Source of the DNA: Papio anubis
Taxonomy: Eukaryota > Chordata > Mammalia > Primates > Cercopithecidae
Length of the DNA: 64,000 nucleotides
Assembly (NCBI RefSeq): GCF_008728515.1
Contig: NC_044991.1
Span: 39,946,968-40,010,967, forward strand
Direction: 5' to 3'
In this document: in pieces, positions 46,207-58,110 of the stretch
Numbering within the stretch: position 1 is the stretch's first letter
How the letters are laid out: each line of letters opens with the position of its first letter
Translations under genes and position numbers: made by a program
Notes under the pieces: generated by a model
Databases searched by the model: none
What the model was told of the DNA's origin: nothing
What the model saw: the letters and a program-made list of their open reading frames with translations, nothing else

Positions 46207-46386
46207 GGGCCAGTTGTGGTGACTCATGCCTGCAGTCCCAGCACTTTGGGAGGCCAAGGCTGGAGGATCTCTTGAGTCCAGGAGTTTGAGACCAGTCTGG
46301 GCAACAAAGTGAGACCCTGTCTCTACAATTTTTTTTTTTTTTTAAGCAGTCATTCGTGGTAGTGCATGCCTGTGGTCCCAGCTAGG
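46207..46386 (+). repeat. Partial Alu
   Basis: A left monomer plus the start of a right monomer (GTGGTAGTGCATGCCTGTGG), cut off at AGCTAGGTGCT. Confidence 0.85.
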
Positions 46387-46765
46387 TGCTTCAAATTTCA
46401 TTCTGAAATTTAATCTCCATTGTGGTGGTATTAAGTGGCGGGACCTTTTGGAAACTGATCATGAGGATGGAGCCCTCATGAATAGATCAGTGCCTTATGA
46501 AAGGGCTGAAGGGAATGAGCTAACGCCCCTTTTTGTCCTTTGGCCCTTCCTCCATGTGAGGACACAGCGTTCCCCTCCTTTGGAGGATGCAGCAATGAAG
46601 CACTATCTTGCAAGCAGAGAGACCAGGCCCTCCCCAGACACCTAACCTGCAGGGACCTTTATTTTAGACTTCTAGCCTCCAGAACTGTGAGAAATAAATT
46701 CCTGTTCTTTATAAATTACCCAGTCTCAAGTATTTTGTTTATAGCAGTGCAAATGGCCTAAGACA
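46387..46765 (+). mobile_element. MLT1-type MaLR LTR
   Basis: Contains GTGGTGGTATTAAGTGGCGG, CATGTGAGGACACAG, GCCTCCAGAACTGTGAGAAA and AATGGCCTAAGACA in MLT1 order. The 5' end is missing. Confidence 0.88.
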
Positions 46766-47519
46766 TTTTGCTAGTATTTTGTTGAAGACTTTTATGTCTG
46801 TATTTATGAGATATTTGTCTGCAGTTTTCTTCTTTCCTTCTGCTGTCTGTCTGATTTTGGTATCAGGATAATGGTAGCCTTATAGAAACACTTCTTTCTT
46901 TTTGAAGTGGTTATGAAGAATTGATATTAACTCTTATTTAAATTTTGGTAAATTACCTGTAAAGCTATCTGGATCTGATGTTTGTCTAGTGGGCAATTCT
47001 GATTACTCTTTACTTTTTATAGGTCTGTTCAGATTTTCTATTTCTCGCTGAGTCAGTTTTGGTAGTCTGTGGTTTTCTAGATATTTGTCTTTTTCATCTG
47101 ATTAATTTATTAGCATACAGTTGTTTGTGATACTCTTTTATAATCTTTTTTATTTCAATAAAGTTGGTGATAACATCTCCTATTTGATTTCTAATTCTAG
47201 TAACTTGAGATGTCACTTTTTTTGGTCAATCTTACTAAAGGTTTGTGAATTTCATTGATCTTTTGCAAGAACCAAATTTTGGTTTTATTGATTTTCTATT
47301 ATTTTTATATTCTGTGTTTCATTAAATTCCACTCTAATCATGATTTCCTTCTTTCTTCTTACTTTAAGTTGACTTTACTCTTCTTTTCCTGGTTTAAGGC
47401 CAAAGATTAGGGCAATGATTTTGAGATCTTTCTTCAGAATGTGAGCATTTGCTGCTATAAATTTCTGTTTGAGCTTTGCTTTCACTGCATCCCGTAAGTT
47501 TGGTGTACCTTCCTTTTCT

Positions 47520-47820
47520 TTCTTTCTTTTTTTTGAGATAGGGTCTCGCTTTGTCGCCCAGGCTGAAGTGCAGTGGCACAATCATGGCACACTGTAGCCT
47601 TGACCTCCTGGGCTCAAGTGATCCTCCTCCCTCAATCTCCTGAGTAGCTGGGAGCACAGGCACAAGCCACCACACCTGGATAATTTTTAAATGTTTTTGT
47701 AGAGATGGGGTCTCACTGTGTTGCCGGTGTTGGCCAGTCTCAAACTCCTGGGGCCAAGTAAGCCTCTCACCTGAGCCTCCCAGAGTGCTAGGATTACAGG
47801 CATAAGCCACTGTGTCCAGC
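47520..47820 (-). repeat. Alu element
   Basis: TTTTTTTTGAGATAGGGTC to CCACTGTGTCCAGC. Strongly diverged. Confidence 0.9.
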
Positions 47821-48435
47821 ACCATGAATCCAGGTTTTTTGTCCATTCTGACAATCCCTATTTTTTTTTTTATTGGATTGTTTCATCCATCTACATTTAG
47901 TGTTATTATTGATAAAGTTGGACTTACCATTTTCTTTTTGTTTTCCAAATGTTTCTAAATGCCTTTTTTGTTCCTCTGTTGCTCCTTCACAGCTTTCTTT
48001 TGCATTGCATGTTTTCCAGTGTAACATTTTGATTTCTTTAATGACTTTTTCACTACATACGTTGAGTTATTTCCTTAGTGACTACTATAGGGTTTTCCTC
48101 ATACATCTTAACAGACTATACTTCAAGTTTATACTAACTTAATTCCAGTGAAATATAGAAATTCTACCCCTATAATCAATTCCCTCCTCCCAACTTTTGT
48201 GGCATTGTTTTCTAGTATAACATTATGTTTATGTTTACATATATGTTATAAACTTTCAAAACACTGTTATTAGTTACAACATGATGTCTTTTAAAGACGC
48301 TTAAAGAAAAAAGAACTATTATATATTTATGGCTTTTGTTACATTAGCCTTCTTTTCCCCCATTTATAGTTCTCTTAATTTATTCCTTTGGATTCATTTC
48401 CTAAGCCCAATGAAGCTTTGCTCTTACCCACCTCC

Positions 48436-48731
48436 TTTTTTTTTTTTTTTGAGATGGAGTCTGGCTCTGTCGCCCAGGCTGGAGTGCAGTGGCGTGATCT
48501 CAGCTCACTGCAAGCTCTGCCTCTTGGGTTCACGCCATTCTCCTGCCTCAGCCTCCCAAGTAGCTGGGACTACAGGTGCTCGCCACCACACCCAGATAAT
48601 TTTTTGTGTTTTTGGTAGAGACGGCATTTCACCATGTTAGCCAGGATAGTCTTGATCTCCTGACCTTGTGATCCACCCACCTTGGCCGCCCGAAGTGTTG
48701 GGATTACAGACGTGAGCCACTGTGCCTGGCC
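48436..48731 (-). repeat. Alu element
   Basis: Poly(T) GAGATGGAGTCTGGCTCTGTC to CTGTGCCTGGCC. Confidence 0.93.
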
Positions 48732-49345
48732 TCACCCCTCACCCATCTTCTTTGTGTTGTTATTGGTCAATATATTTTATTTCTATATGCTATAGGCCAA
48801 ACATTATAATTCTATTCATATTGTTTTACATAATCTCTTTTTGAATCTGTTGAGAAGAAGGGAAAAGAAATATGCATTTGTAATGTCTTTTATAATTACA
48901 TCATTACCTTTACTGGTGGTGGTGGGCTGTGTGTGTGGCGGGGGGTGTGTGTGTATTCATATTACTCTCTAGGGTCATTTGCTTTCAGTCTAAAGAACTT
49001 CGTAAGTATTCTTATAAGGTGGGTTTGCTAGCAATGAATTCTGTTTTTGTTAAACTCTACTAGCTGTAAGATTCTTGCTTTACAGTTGTTTTCTCTGAAC
49101 ACTTTGAATCTACTGTCTTCTGGCCTCCATTATTTCTGATGAGAGTTCTGCTGTTAATATATTGGGGATCCCTTGAACCTTAGGAATCACTTCTCTCTTA
49201 CTTCTTTCAAGATTCTCTTCTTGTCATATTCTTTCAACAGTTTGATAATGTGTCTTGCTATGGATCTCTTTGAGTTTATCCTACTTGAAACTTATTGAGC
49301 TTCTTTTAAAAAATTTTTTAAACATTTTATTAAAAAAATTTTTGT

Positions 49346-49640
49346 GGCCGAGCGCAATGGTTCAAGCCTGTAATCCCAGCACTTTGGGAGGCCGAGACGG
49401 GCAGATCACGAGGTCAGGAGATCGAGACCATCCTGGCTAACACGGTGAAACCCCGTCTCTACTAAAAAAATACAAAAAACTAGCCGGGCGAGGTAGCGGG
49501 CACCTGTAGTCTCAGCTACTCGGGAGGCTGAGGCAGGAGAATGGCGTAAACCCGGGAGACGGAGCTTGCAGTGAGCTGAGATCTGGCCACTGCACTCCAG
49601 GCTGGGCAACAGAGCGAGACTTCGTCTCAAAAAAAAAAAA
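49346..49640 (+). repeat. AluY
   Basis: GGCCGAGCGCAATGGTTC to an A12 tail. Includes the ACTAGCCGGGCGAGG box. Confidence 0.95.
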
Positions 49641-50450
49641 TGTTGTGGGTACATAGTAGGTGTATATATTTATGGGGTACGTGAGATATTTTGGTAGAGC
49701 CATGCAATGCATAATAGTAACACTGATTGCATAAACAAACTTGCAAAATGAAAACCAATAAAAACTCTAGATGTAATCCCTCCCACTTTTTAACTTTTTG
49801 TTTTTTCTCTTTAGTCTTATTGTACTGTCTTAAAAAGTTGTTGTAGTTATTATTTTTGATTGGTTCATAATTTAGTCTTTCTATTTAAGTCAAGAGAAGT
49901 CCACACACCACGATGACGGTGTTATGCTATTCTGTTTCTCTGTGCGCTTACTATTACCCATGAATTTTGTACTTTTGGATAATTTCTTCTTGCTCATTAA
50001 CATCCTTTTCTTTCAGATTGGATAATTCCCTTTAGCATTTCTTGTAGGACAGTCTGGTATTGATGAAATTCCTTAGTTTTTGTTTGGGAAGATCTTTGTT
50101 TCTCCTTCATGTTTAAAAGATATTTTTTGCCAGACATACTATTCTAGGGTAAAACTTTTTTTTTTCCCAGCATTTTAAATATGTCATACCACTCTCTCCT
50201 GGCCTATAAGATTTCTGCTGAAAAGCCTGCTGCTGAATGAACGTATTGGAGCTCCATTGGATATTATTTGTTTCTCTTCTCTTGCTGCTTTTAGGATACT
50301 TTCTTTATCCTTGACCTTTTAGAGTTTAATTATGAAATGTCTTGGGGTGGTCTTCTTTGGATTAAATCTGCTTGGTGTTCTATAACCTTATTATACTTGA
50401 ATGTTGATAGTTTTCTCTAGGTTTGGGAAGTTCTCGGTTACTATCCGTTT

Positions 50451-50768
50451 GTTTTTTTGTTTGTTTGTTTGTTTGATTTTTAAGATGGAGTCTCACTGTG
50501 TCGCCCAGGCTGGAGTGCAGTGGTGTGATCTCAGCTCACTGCAACCTCCACCTCCTGGGTTCAAGTGATTCTCCTGCCTCAGCCTCCCAAGTAGCTGGGA
50601 TTAGCAGGTATGAGCCACCACGCCTGGCTAATTTTTATATTTATAGTAGAGATGGGGTTTCACCATGCTGGCCAGGCTGGTCTCTAACTCCTGACCTCAA
50701 ATGATCCACCCCCCCACGTTGGCCTCCCAAAGTGCTGGGATTACAGGTGTGTGCCACCGCTCCTGGCC
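50451..50768 (-). repeat. Alu with target-site duplication
   Basis: A (TTTG)n tail at 50451-50475. Ends CGCTCCTGGCC. Flanks TACTATCCGTTTG and TACTATCCCTTCG. Confidence 0.94.
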
Positions 50769-50779
50769 TGATACTATCC

Positions 50780-51011
50780 CTTCGAAGAAACTTTCTACTG
50801 TTGTTTCTTTCTCTACTTCCTCTTTAAGGCCAAATACTGTTAGATTTGCCCTTTTGAGGCTATTTTCTAGATCTTTTAGGTGTGCTTTATTGTTTTTTAT
50901 TATGTTTTCTTTTTTGTCTCCTTTGACTGTATTTTTGAATAGCCTGTCTTCAAGCTCACTTAATTCTTTCTTTTGCTTAATCAGTTCTGCTGTTAAGAGA
51001 CTCTGATGCAT
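50780..51011 (-). pseudogene. L1 ORF1-like remnant
   Basis: The minus-strand peptide has a Glu/Lys/Leu coiled-coil section followed by SLKRANLTVFGLKEE, the signature region entering the RNA-binding domain of L1 ORF1p. It is cut by the Alu at 50768 and has no upstream continuation. Confidence 0.8.
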
Positions 51012-51239
51012 ATTTCAGCATGTCAGTTCTATTTTTCAACTCTAGAATTTCTACTTGATTCTTTTTAATTATTTCAAACTATCTTAAATTTATCTGATAT
51101 TTTTCTGAATTTATTTTGTGTTATCTTGAATTTCTTTAAGTTTCCTCAAAACACCTATTTTGAATTCTCTGTCTGAAATGTCATTTAGCTCTGTTTCTCC
51201 AGGATTGGTCCATGGTGTCTTATTTAATTCATTTGGTGA

Positions 51240-53175
51240 GGTCATGTTCTCCTGGATGGTGAGGATGCTTATAGATGCTCTTCAGTGTCTGGGCCTTGAA
51301 AATTAGGTATTTATTGAGGTCTTCACAGTCTGGATTTGTTTGTGCCTATCGTTTTTGGGAAGGCTTTCCAGGTATTCGAAGGCACGTGGACCCCAAGCCA
51401 CATAACACGGTGATTTTTGCAGACTTGTAGAGGTACTGCTTTGGTGGTTTTAGATAAGATCCGGAAGAATTATCTGGACTACCAGGAAGAGATTCTTGTT
51501 CTTTTCCCTTACTTTTTTCCAGACATACAAAGTCTCTCTTTATGTGCTGAGCCACCTGGAACTAGGGGTATGGCAATGCAAGCACTCCTGTGGCCACCAC
51601 TGTTGGGACTGAGTTAGGTCATACCTGAAGCCAGTGTAGCACTGGGCCTTGCCCAAGGTCCTTCCCTTCCAGGTAGTAAGTTCTACCAGGCCTTGAGCAT
51701 GTCTAGAGATGCTGTTGGGAGCCAAGGGTTGGAGTGAAAAAACATAATTATTTGCTTGATGTTCTATTATATTGCGGCTAAGCTGGCACTCAAATCATGA
51801 TAGAAAATCTTTCCTGATTTTCCCTCCCCTTTCCACAGGCAAAGGAGCCTCTCCCTGTGGCCATCACCACTACTGGTCCACAGGTCCACAGGGGATTCTG
51901 CCAGGCCACCGCCAATGTTCACTTGAAGCCCAAGGGCTCTTCTGTTAGCTTGTGGCGAATGCTGCCAGGCCTGGGATTCACCCTTCAGGGCAGTGGGCTC
52001 CTCTCTGGCCCAGGGAAGATCCAGAAATCGTGTCCAAGGCTCTAGGCCTAGACTTGGGGACCCCAAGAGCCTGCTTGCTCCTCTACCCCACTGTGTTCAA
52101 GCTGGTACCTCAGGTACAAGATGAAGTCCCCTTTACTTTTCCCTCTGCTTTTCTCAAACAGAATGAGTCTTGCACCATAGCCACTACAACTTGGAATGTG
52201 CTGGGTCTCCCCTGAAGTTAGCACATATCAGAGCACAAGGCCCACAGCATACTCCCTGGGTGTTGCTGGTGGTTATTTGGGCCCACGGGCCCTTTAGTCA
52301 GCAGATGATGAATCCTGCCAGGACTGGGGCCTTCCCTTCAAGGCAGTAAGTTCCCTTCTGGCCCAGGGCGTGTCTAGAAATGTCAGTTGGGAGCAAGGGC
52401 CTAGAAGGGGGGCCTCACGACTCTGCCTTGTGCTCTGTCCTACTGTGGCTGAGCTGGTATCCAAGATACAAGACAACGTCCTCTTTACTCTTGCTCTCCT
52501 CTCCTTAAGTAGAAAGGAGTTGCTTTTGTTGCCATGAGCTGCACTGCCTGGAGTTGGAGAACGGATAGTATAAGCCCTCCTTAAACCATGCCAGCTGATG
52601 TCTCCCTAGGTCACATGCCACCCTAGTTTACTGCCTCTAAGTCTAGCCTAGCGCTAGGAGTTGCCTAGGAATTTCAGTCTTTGTGTTCTAGACTGCCTTT
52701 CAAGTTTACCTATGATCCCAGAGCACCTTGGCCGGCAGTGGTGAGGCTTGCTGAGAAATTCAAGTTCAGACCACTAAGATGAGCAATTTCCTTCTGGCTA
52801 GGGTTGGTCCCAATGCTCCCTCCATGTGTGGGCACTGGCTGAGCTTTATTCTCAGCTGTGACAGGGCAGTACTGAGTTCAATGTAAAGTCCTCCCCATCA
52901 CTGTGCTCTCCCTCCCCAAAGTGCACACATTTTCTTTCCATGCTGCGTAGCTGCTGCTGGGGGATGGGGAAGGATGGTATCAGTGATTCAAGACCGTCTC
53001 TCCTGCCCTTCTTGATGCCTCTTTCCACAATATGATGTTAAGACCAGGTATTGTGATTGCTTACCTGATTTTTGGTTCGTGTAATGGTGCTTTTCTGTGT
53101 GCAGATAGTTGTTAAAATTTGGTGTTCCAGCAGGGGGGATGAATGATGTAGGCTTTTTCTGCTATCTTGCTTCAC
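51240..53175 (-). mobile_element. L1/HAL1 5' region with degenerate 320-350 bp repeats
   Basis: Three related blocks contain a GCAGTAAGTTCCCTTCTGG-like phrase at about 51669, 51992 and 52342, each followed by a CTAGAAATG or CCAGAAATC phrase. The region ends at CTGCTATCTTGCTTCACC, the usual L1 5' terminus in reverse. Confidence 0.65.
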
Positions 53176-53566
53176 CTCTAGCTTGTTGAGCTTCTTGGAT
53201 GTATACATTCATGTCTTTTATCAAATTTGGGAACAGTTTGGCAATCATCTCTTCAAATATTTTTTTCTGCCTCATTTCCCTGTCTCCTCTCCCTCTGGGA
53301 TTCTCATGTAGATGTTGGCATGCTCGATAGCTTCCCCTGGGTCTCTTAGGCTCTGATTTTTCTTCATTCCTTTTTCTTTTTTTACATTGTATAATATCTG
53401 TGGACCTATTTTTCAGTTTGCTAATTCTTTTTAATCCTACTTCACATTTACTGTTGAGCCCTTCTTGTGAATTATCTATTTTAGTTATTGTACTTTTCTG
53501 CTACATATTCTTATTTGGTTTTCTTTTGATATGTTTATTTATATTCTCTTATTTTAAGAAGAATTC

Positions 53567-53848
53567 TTCCTTATTTTTTATTTTTATTTTTTATAGGCAG
53601 AGTCTTGCTCTGTTACCCAGGCTGGAGTGCAATGATACAAATCACAGCTCCCTGCAATCTCAAACTCCTGGACTTGAGCAATGCTCCAACCTCAGCCTCC
53701 CAAACAACTGGGACTAGAGGTGCACACCATCATGCTTGGCTAATTTAAAAAAAATTTTTGTAGAGATGGCGTCTCACTATGTTGCTCAGGCTGGTCTCAA
53801 ACTCCTGGCCTCAAGCAGTCCTCCCACCTGAGCCTCCCGAAATGCATC
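53567..53848 (-). repeat. Old Alu, truncated
   Basis: GGCAGAGTCTTGCTCTGTTAC to CCTCCCGAAATGC. Highly diverged, AluJ-like. Confidence 0.85.
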
Positions 53849-53857
53849 ATAATTTCT

Positions 53858-54034
53858 TCTATTTTTTTTTTTTTTTTTTTACTAAGAGTCAGGGTCTTGC
53901 TCTGTCACCCAGGCTGGAGTGCAGTGGTGCAATTATAGCTGACTGCAGTCTCCAAATCTTGGGCTCAAGAGATCTTTTCACCTCAGCCTCTTGAGTTGCA
54001 GGGACTACATGTACATTCCACTACTCCCGGCTCT
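53858..54034 (-). repeat. Partial Alu
   Basis: Poly(T), AGTCAGGGTCTTGCTCTGTC to CCACTACTCCCGGC. One monomer length. Confidence 0.85.
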
Positions 54035-54575
54035 TCTTTTGCTCCTTTTAAGCATGATTTCCTTTAGTTCCTTGAGCATATTTATAATGGCTGCTTTGAA
54101 GTCTTAAATCTTCAACATCTAGTTGCTATCACAGGCAATTTCTGTTGCATGTTTTTTCCCCTGTGTTTGGGTCAGAGTTTCCTGTTTCTTTGCATGTCTC
54201 ATGATTTTTTTGTTGGAAACTGGATGTGTTAGATAATACATTGTATCAACTCTGGGTACTGACCTATCTTCCAGGCTTCTTGTTGTTGTTTGTTTGTCTA
54301 TTTATTTCATGACTAACTGGATCATTTTAGTGAACTGTATTTCACCCCCACAGTATGAAGCTTCTGATGTGACTCCATGGAGAGTGTAGCCTTGACATGC
54401 ACCCTGTCACCACAGGATGACGGTGCGTTGGCAGGGCTCTCTTCGTCTCTTTCCTGACCACACCAAGCCATTAAGCTCTACTTATTGTTGGATGATTCCT
54501 CTATTGTTTTCAACTATGACCTGGGGCATAAATTGCTTCAAGGACTGATTTAATTAAATTTGGCATCCTTTACAG

Positions 54576-55100
54576 CAGGGGTGTCCAATCTTTTGGTTTC
54601 CCTGGGCCACACTAGAAGAATTGTCTTGGGCCACACATAAAATACACTAAGGCTAATGAAAGCTGATGAACTTAAAAAAAAAAAAAATCTCATAATGTTC
54701 TAAGAAAGTTTACGAATCTGTGGCCTGGCGCGGTGGCTCACGCCTGTAATCCCAGCACTTTGGGAGGTCGAGGTGGGCGGATCACCTGAGGTCGGGAGTT
54801 CGAGACCCGCCTCGCCAACATGGCAAAACCCCATCTCTACTAAAAATACAAAAATTAGCTAGGCATGGTGGCAGGCAACTATAATCCCAGCTACTTGGGA
54901 GTCTGAGGCAAAAGAATCATTTGAACCCGGGAGGCAGAGGTTGCAGTGAGCCGAGATCGTGCCACTGCACTCCTGCCTGGGCAACAGAGTGAGAATCCAT
55001 CTCAAAAAAAAAAAAGAAAGAAAGAAAGTTTATGAATCTGTGTTGGGCTCCATTCAGAGTCATCCTGGGCCGCATGTGGCCCGTGGGTTGGACAACCTGG
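54576..55100. mobile_element. hAT-type MITE split by an Alu
   Basis: Ends CAGGGGTGTCCAA and (reverse complement) CCAGGTTGTCCAA. Exact 8-bp duplication CTTTACAG at 54568-54575 and 55101-55108, the hallmark of hAT insertion. Confidence 0.95.
54723..55024 (+). repeat. Alu inserted in the hAT MITE
   Basis: GGCCTGGCGCGGTGGCTCAC to an AAAAGAAAG tail. Flanks AAAGTTTACGAATCTGTG and AAAGTTTATGAATCTGTG. Confidence 0.96.
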
Positions 55101-55109
55101 CTTTACAGG

Positions 55110-55967
55110 GATAGTTTTTTAGGTCAGTGTTTGAATATTTTTCTGACCTCAGGAGGGCTCTTCTTAGCTGTTTGTTTCCCTGATCCTCTATTTAGCTCAT
55201 ATCTCTAATGAATCTTCTAGTCTTCTTTTAACTGCTTTTTAACACACCCTCCATTGTTTTGAAAGCAGCCTTAGGCTTGAACTTTCCCACACTTTGTTGC
55301 AAATGAAGTCTGTTTCTATGGGGAGAGATTCTGAACTCTGTTTTTTGACCTGCCTCTTCCCCTGGGCAAAATCTCTGAGCCAATGCTCTGGATGGAGACA
55401 ATGGCATGTTTTTTTCAGTGTGGCACCATTGCTTTAGGGACTGGGTAAGCAGCAGAGCAGGTGCAGCCGTAGCTTTTGTTCTTCATGACATGCTTCTCCC
55501 AACATTGGACTTGTGCTGAATGAGCCAGGAATAGGTGGTCTGGACCCCAGTATTCTCAGTGTCCCAGATCAAAGGTAGAACATCCATCCCATGAATGGTA
55601 ACTGGGCAGAGAAAGGGAGCCCCCATCTCTTGATCACACTTGGCCAGAACTTAGCCTGTGCAAAGGGCAACTGGGACAGGATGAGAAATACTGAAGTCCC
55701 TGACCTTCCTTGGAAGATACTACACCACTTTGGGAACTCTGAGGAGAGGGAACCCTGTGTACTCAGCTGCACCAAATGGAGTGGAGTTTCCATCATGCTC
55801 AGCTGAGAAGGAGTAGAAGGGAATGGCCCATGGTTCAAACACCACAGACCCTCATGATTCTGAGTTTTGGTATATTTTCATTAAATGTTTATTTTCTGTA
55901 TGACTTTAGAACCATTTCTAGATACTTAAAATACTTGTGATGGATTTTGCTGTTTTTAAAAGTAGTT
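55110..55967 (-). mobile_element. Antisense L1M 5' region (probable)
   Basis: A GC-balanced tract without a significant frame. Short open frames on both strands at 55569-55838 have no domain. Confidence 0.4.
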
Positions 55968-56662
55968 TGTTAGCAGTGACGAATTCATACAGGTCTGCAG
56001 CAACCTCAGTTCTTGCTTCCAAGGAGGAAAGAATTTGGCCGACAGGCATAAGGCAGAGTGAGAGACTGAGGCAAGTTTTAGAGCAGGAGTGAAAGTTTAT
56101 TGAAAAGTTTTAGAGCAGGAACGAAAGGAAGTACACTTTGAAGAAGGCCAAGCGGGTGACTTGAGAGATTCAAGTGCTCTGTTCAGCCCTTGACGTGAGG
56201 CTTATACATTGGCATGGTTCCAGAGTTTGCATTACTTCTCCCCAGATTCTTCTTGGTGGGCACTCCCCATGCGCAGTGGCCTGCCAGTACTTGGGAGGGA
56301 CCACATGCGCCGTATGTTTACTGAAGTCGTGTGCTTGCTCACTTGAGGCATTCCCTTATCCATTGAGTGTTCCTGGAGAAAGATCATGTGCCAGTTAAGC
56401 TCTGCCATTTTTCTTCTTAGTGCACATGCCTGAGCCCACTCGCCCAACTCCTGCGATCTCGTCGGGAAGCTGCTGATCACCAGCTTCAGGTGTTTTCTAT
56501 ATATTGGGAGACCGCTGTCCGCTGCCACCAGCTGCAGCCAATTGTTATTTTAGAGAAAGTTTAACAACTGCCTGACCATCATCTGATGGTCACCTGACAT
56601 TTCTGGGGGTCAGGGGAGCCTTTCCTGCCCTGCTCATGTCTCCCTAGCTAACTACTCTAACA
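55968..56662 (-). mobile_element. Solo LTR (probable class I ERV)
   Basis: About 695 bp bounded by TG and CA. On the minus strand it begins TGTTAGAGTAGTTAGC. No internal retroviral sequence flanks it. The exact family was not identified, and the flanking duplication is not clear. Confidence 0.65.
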
Positions 56663-56789
56663 GTTTTACTGGAGAGTAAGTCTACTCAAATCCCTAGGCT
56701 GCCATGCGAGAAGTTGGTCATTCCCAACTCTTCCTTTGCCATCTGGATATGCTTAGTAGGAGTCAAAACCCAGCCCACAGTCTGACTGA

Positions 56790-57410
56790 ACTCTTCCAGA
56801 TATAAATGTCATATCAGACCTATGGTAGATTGTCTGCAGAGAAGACCAGAATCACTCCTCACATTCCCCCTGTCCTTTGGAGGAAGAGGCTATTTCTCTT
56901 CCTTTGGAATCTGGACTGACCTTGTGACTTGTTTTGACATAGAGAGCAGTAGAAGAGACACCATGATAGTTCTGGGCCTAGGCCTTATGAGAGCTGAAAG
57001 CTTCCACTTAACTCTCTAAGAAGTCAGCACTGTGTAAAGAAGTTCAGTACAGATTACTGAATTAGAAGAGATGCCACATGAAGGAGAACAGAGCACCTGA
57101 GCCAGCACCCAACCGAAAGACTCCAGACATTTGAATGAGTGCAGATGAAGGCTGAGCCATCCCAGACAGCTCCAAGTAGTTTGTGCCATCTTCACTGAGG
57201 CCTTAGCCTTGTGGATGAGATAATCTTGGATCCCATAGCCCTATTTGAGATGGCTCAACTGACACCATGTGGAGCAGAGATGAACCATCCCTGCAGAGCA
57301 CTGACCATATTCTTGACCCACAGAAGTATGGGCAGTAAAGTGGTTGATGTTTTAAACCACTAAGTTCTGGGGTGTTTTGTTTGGTAGCAGTGGATAATAG
57401 AAACAGGTTT
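56790..57410 (+). mobile_element. MaLR-like old repeat, copy 1
   Basis: Ends TTAAACCACTAAGTTCTGGG then TAGCAGTGGATAATAGAAACA. The same ending and the phrase GACTGACCTTGTGACTTG recur in the copy at 60.8-61.3 kb. Family name not resolved. Confidence 0.6.
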
Positions 57411-57597
57411 TCAGTTTCCTGTGGCAGAAGCTAGTCCCTTCAAATCCCCTCGTTCAGCCTGAGCTGGAAGGGCACAGATCTCACCTCCCCATGGGGACTC
57501 ACAGTCTTACAATGACCCTTTCCAAAGGACTTCCTCACAAGGTCCTTGCTCAGTGCTTTTTTGAGAGTTGAGATTTGATTTTAGAAATATACACCTA

Positions 57598-57893
57598 GGC
57601 CAGGCATGGTGGCTCGTGCCTGTAATCAGAACACTTTGGGAGGCTGAGGCAGGCAGATCACCTGAGGTCAGGAGTTTGAGACCAGCCTGGCCAACACAGC
57701 AAAACCCCGTCTCTACTAAAAGTACAAAAATTAGCCAGGTGTGGTGGTGGGTGCCTGTAATCCCAGCTACTCAGGAGGCTGAGGCAGGAGAATGGCTTGA
57801 ACCTGGGAGGTGGAGGTTGTAGTGAGCCGAGATCATGCTACTGCACTCCAGCCTGGGCAACAAGAGCAAGACTCCGTCTGAAAAAAAAAAAAA
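57598..57893 (+). repeat. Alu element
   Basis: GGCCAGGCATGG to an A13 tail. Flanks TAGAAATATACAC and AAGAAATATGGAT. Confidence 0.94.
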
Positions 57894-57984
57894 GAAATAT
57901 GGATCTATGGTATTGTAGCTTCTCAGTCAGAACCTCATTTTTAACATACTCCTACATACATATTTATTTTCATATTATCTGTGT

Positions 57985-58110
57985 CCACTAAGAATGTAAG
58001 CTCCTTGAGGGCAAGAACTCTGTTCACTTCTGTATCCTAGCCCTAGAATAGTACATGACCAATGGTAGGTGCCCAGTAAATATTTGTGGGATAAATGGCT
58101 ACTTTGTGTC
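57985..58110 (+). mobile_element. L2 3' end
   Basis: AATGTAAGCTCCTTGAGGGC, TAGTACATGACCAATGGTAG and CCAGTAAATATTTGTGGG are L2 tail landmarks. Confidence 0.8.

Larger units (their letters stand above)
46766..49306 (-). mobile_element. Antisense L1 with Alu insertions
   Basis: Antisense ORF2-like text (GAATTTCATTGATCTTTTGC, GTTTGTGATACTCTTTTATA) followed by HAL1/L1-like text from 48740. A TG-rich short repeat is at 48918-48955. Confidence 0.75.
49307..53175 (-). mobile_element. Full-span old L1/HAL1 element nested in another L1
   Basis: In minus orientation it has a 5' UTR-like region (53175 down to about 51240), an ORF1-like segment (51011-50780), a 3' part (50440-49640) and an A-rich end (49307-49345). 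No ORF2-length segment fits between ORF1 and the 3' end, which suggests a HAL1 (half-L1). Flanks TTATTGAGCTTCTTT and TTGTTGAGCTTCTTG look like its target-site duplication. Confidence 0.65.
53176..54570 (-). mobile_element. Antisense L1/HAL1, continuation of the host element
   Basis: The text from GAGCTTCTTGGATGTATAC resumes where the 48.7-49.3 kb segment stopped. Two old Alus interrupt it. Confidence 0.65.
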
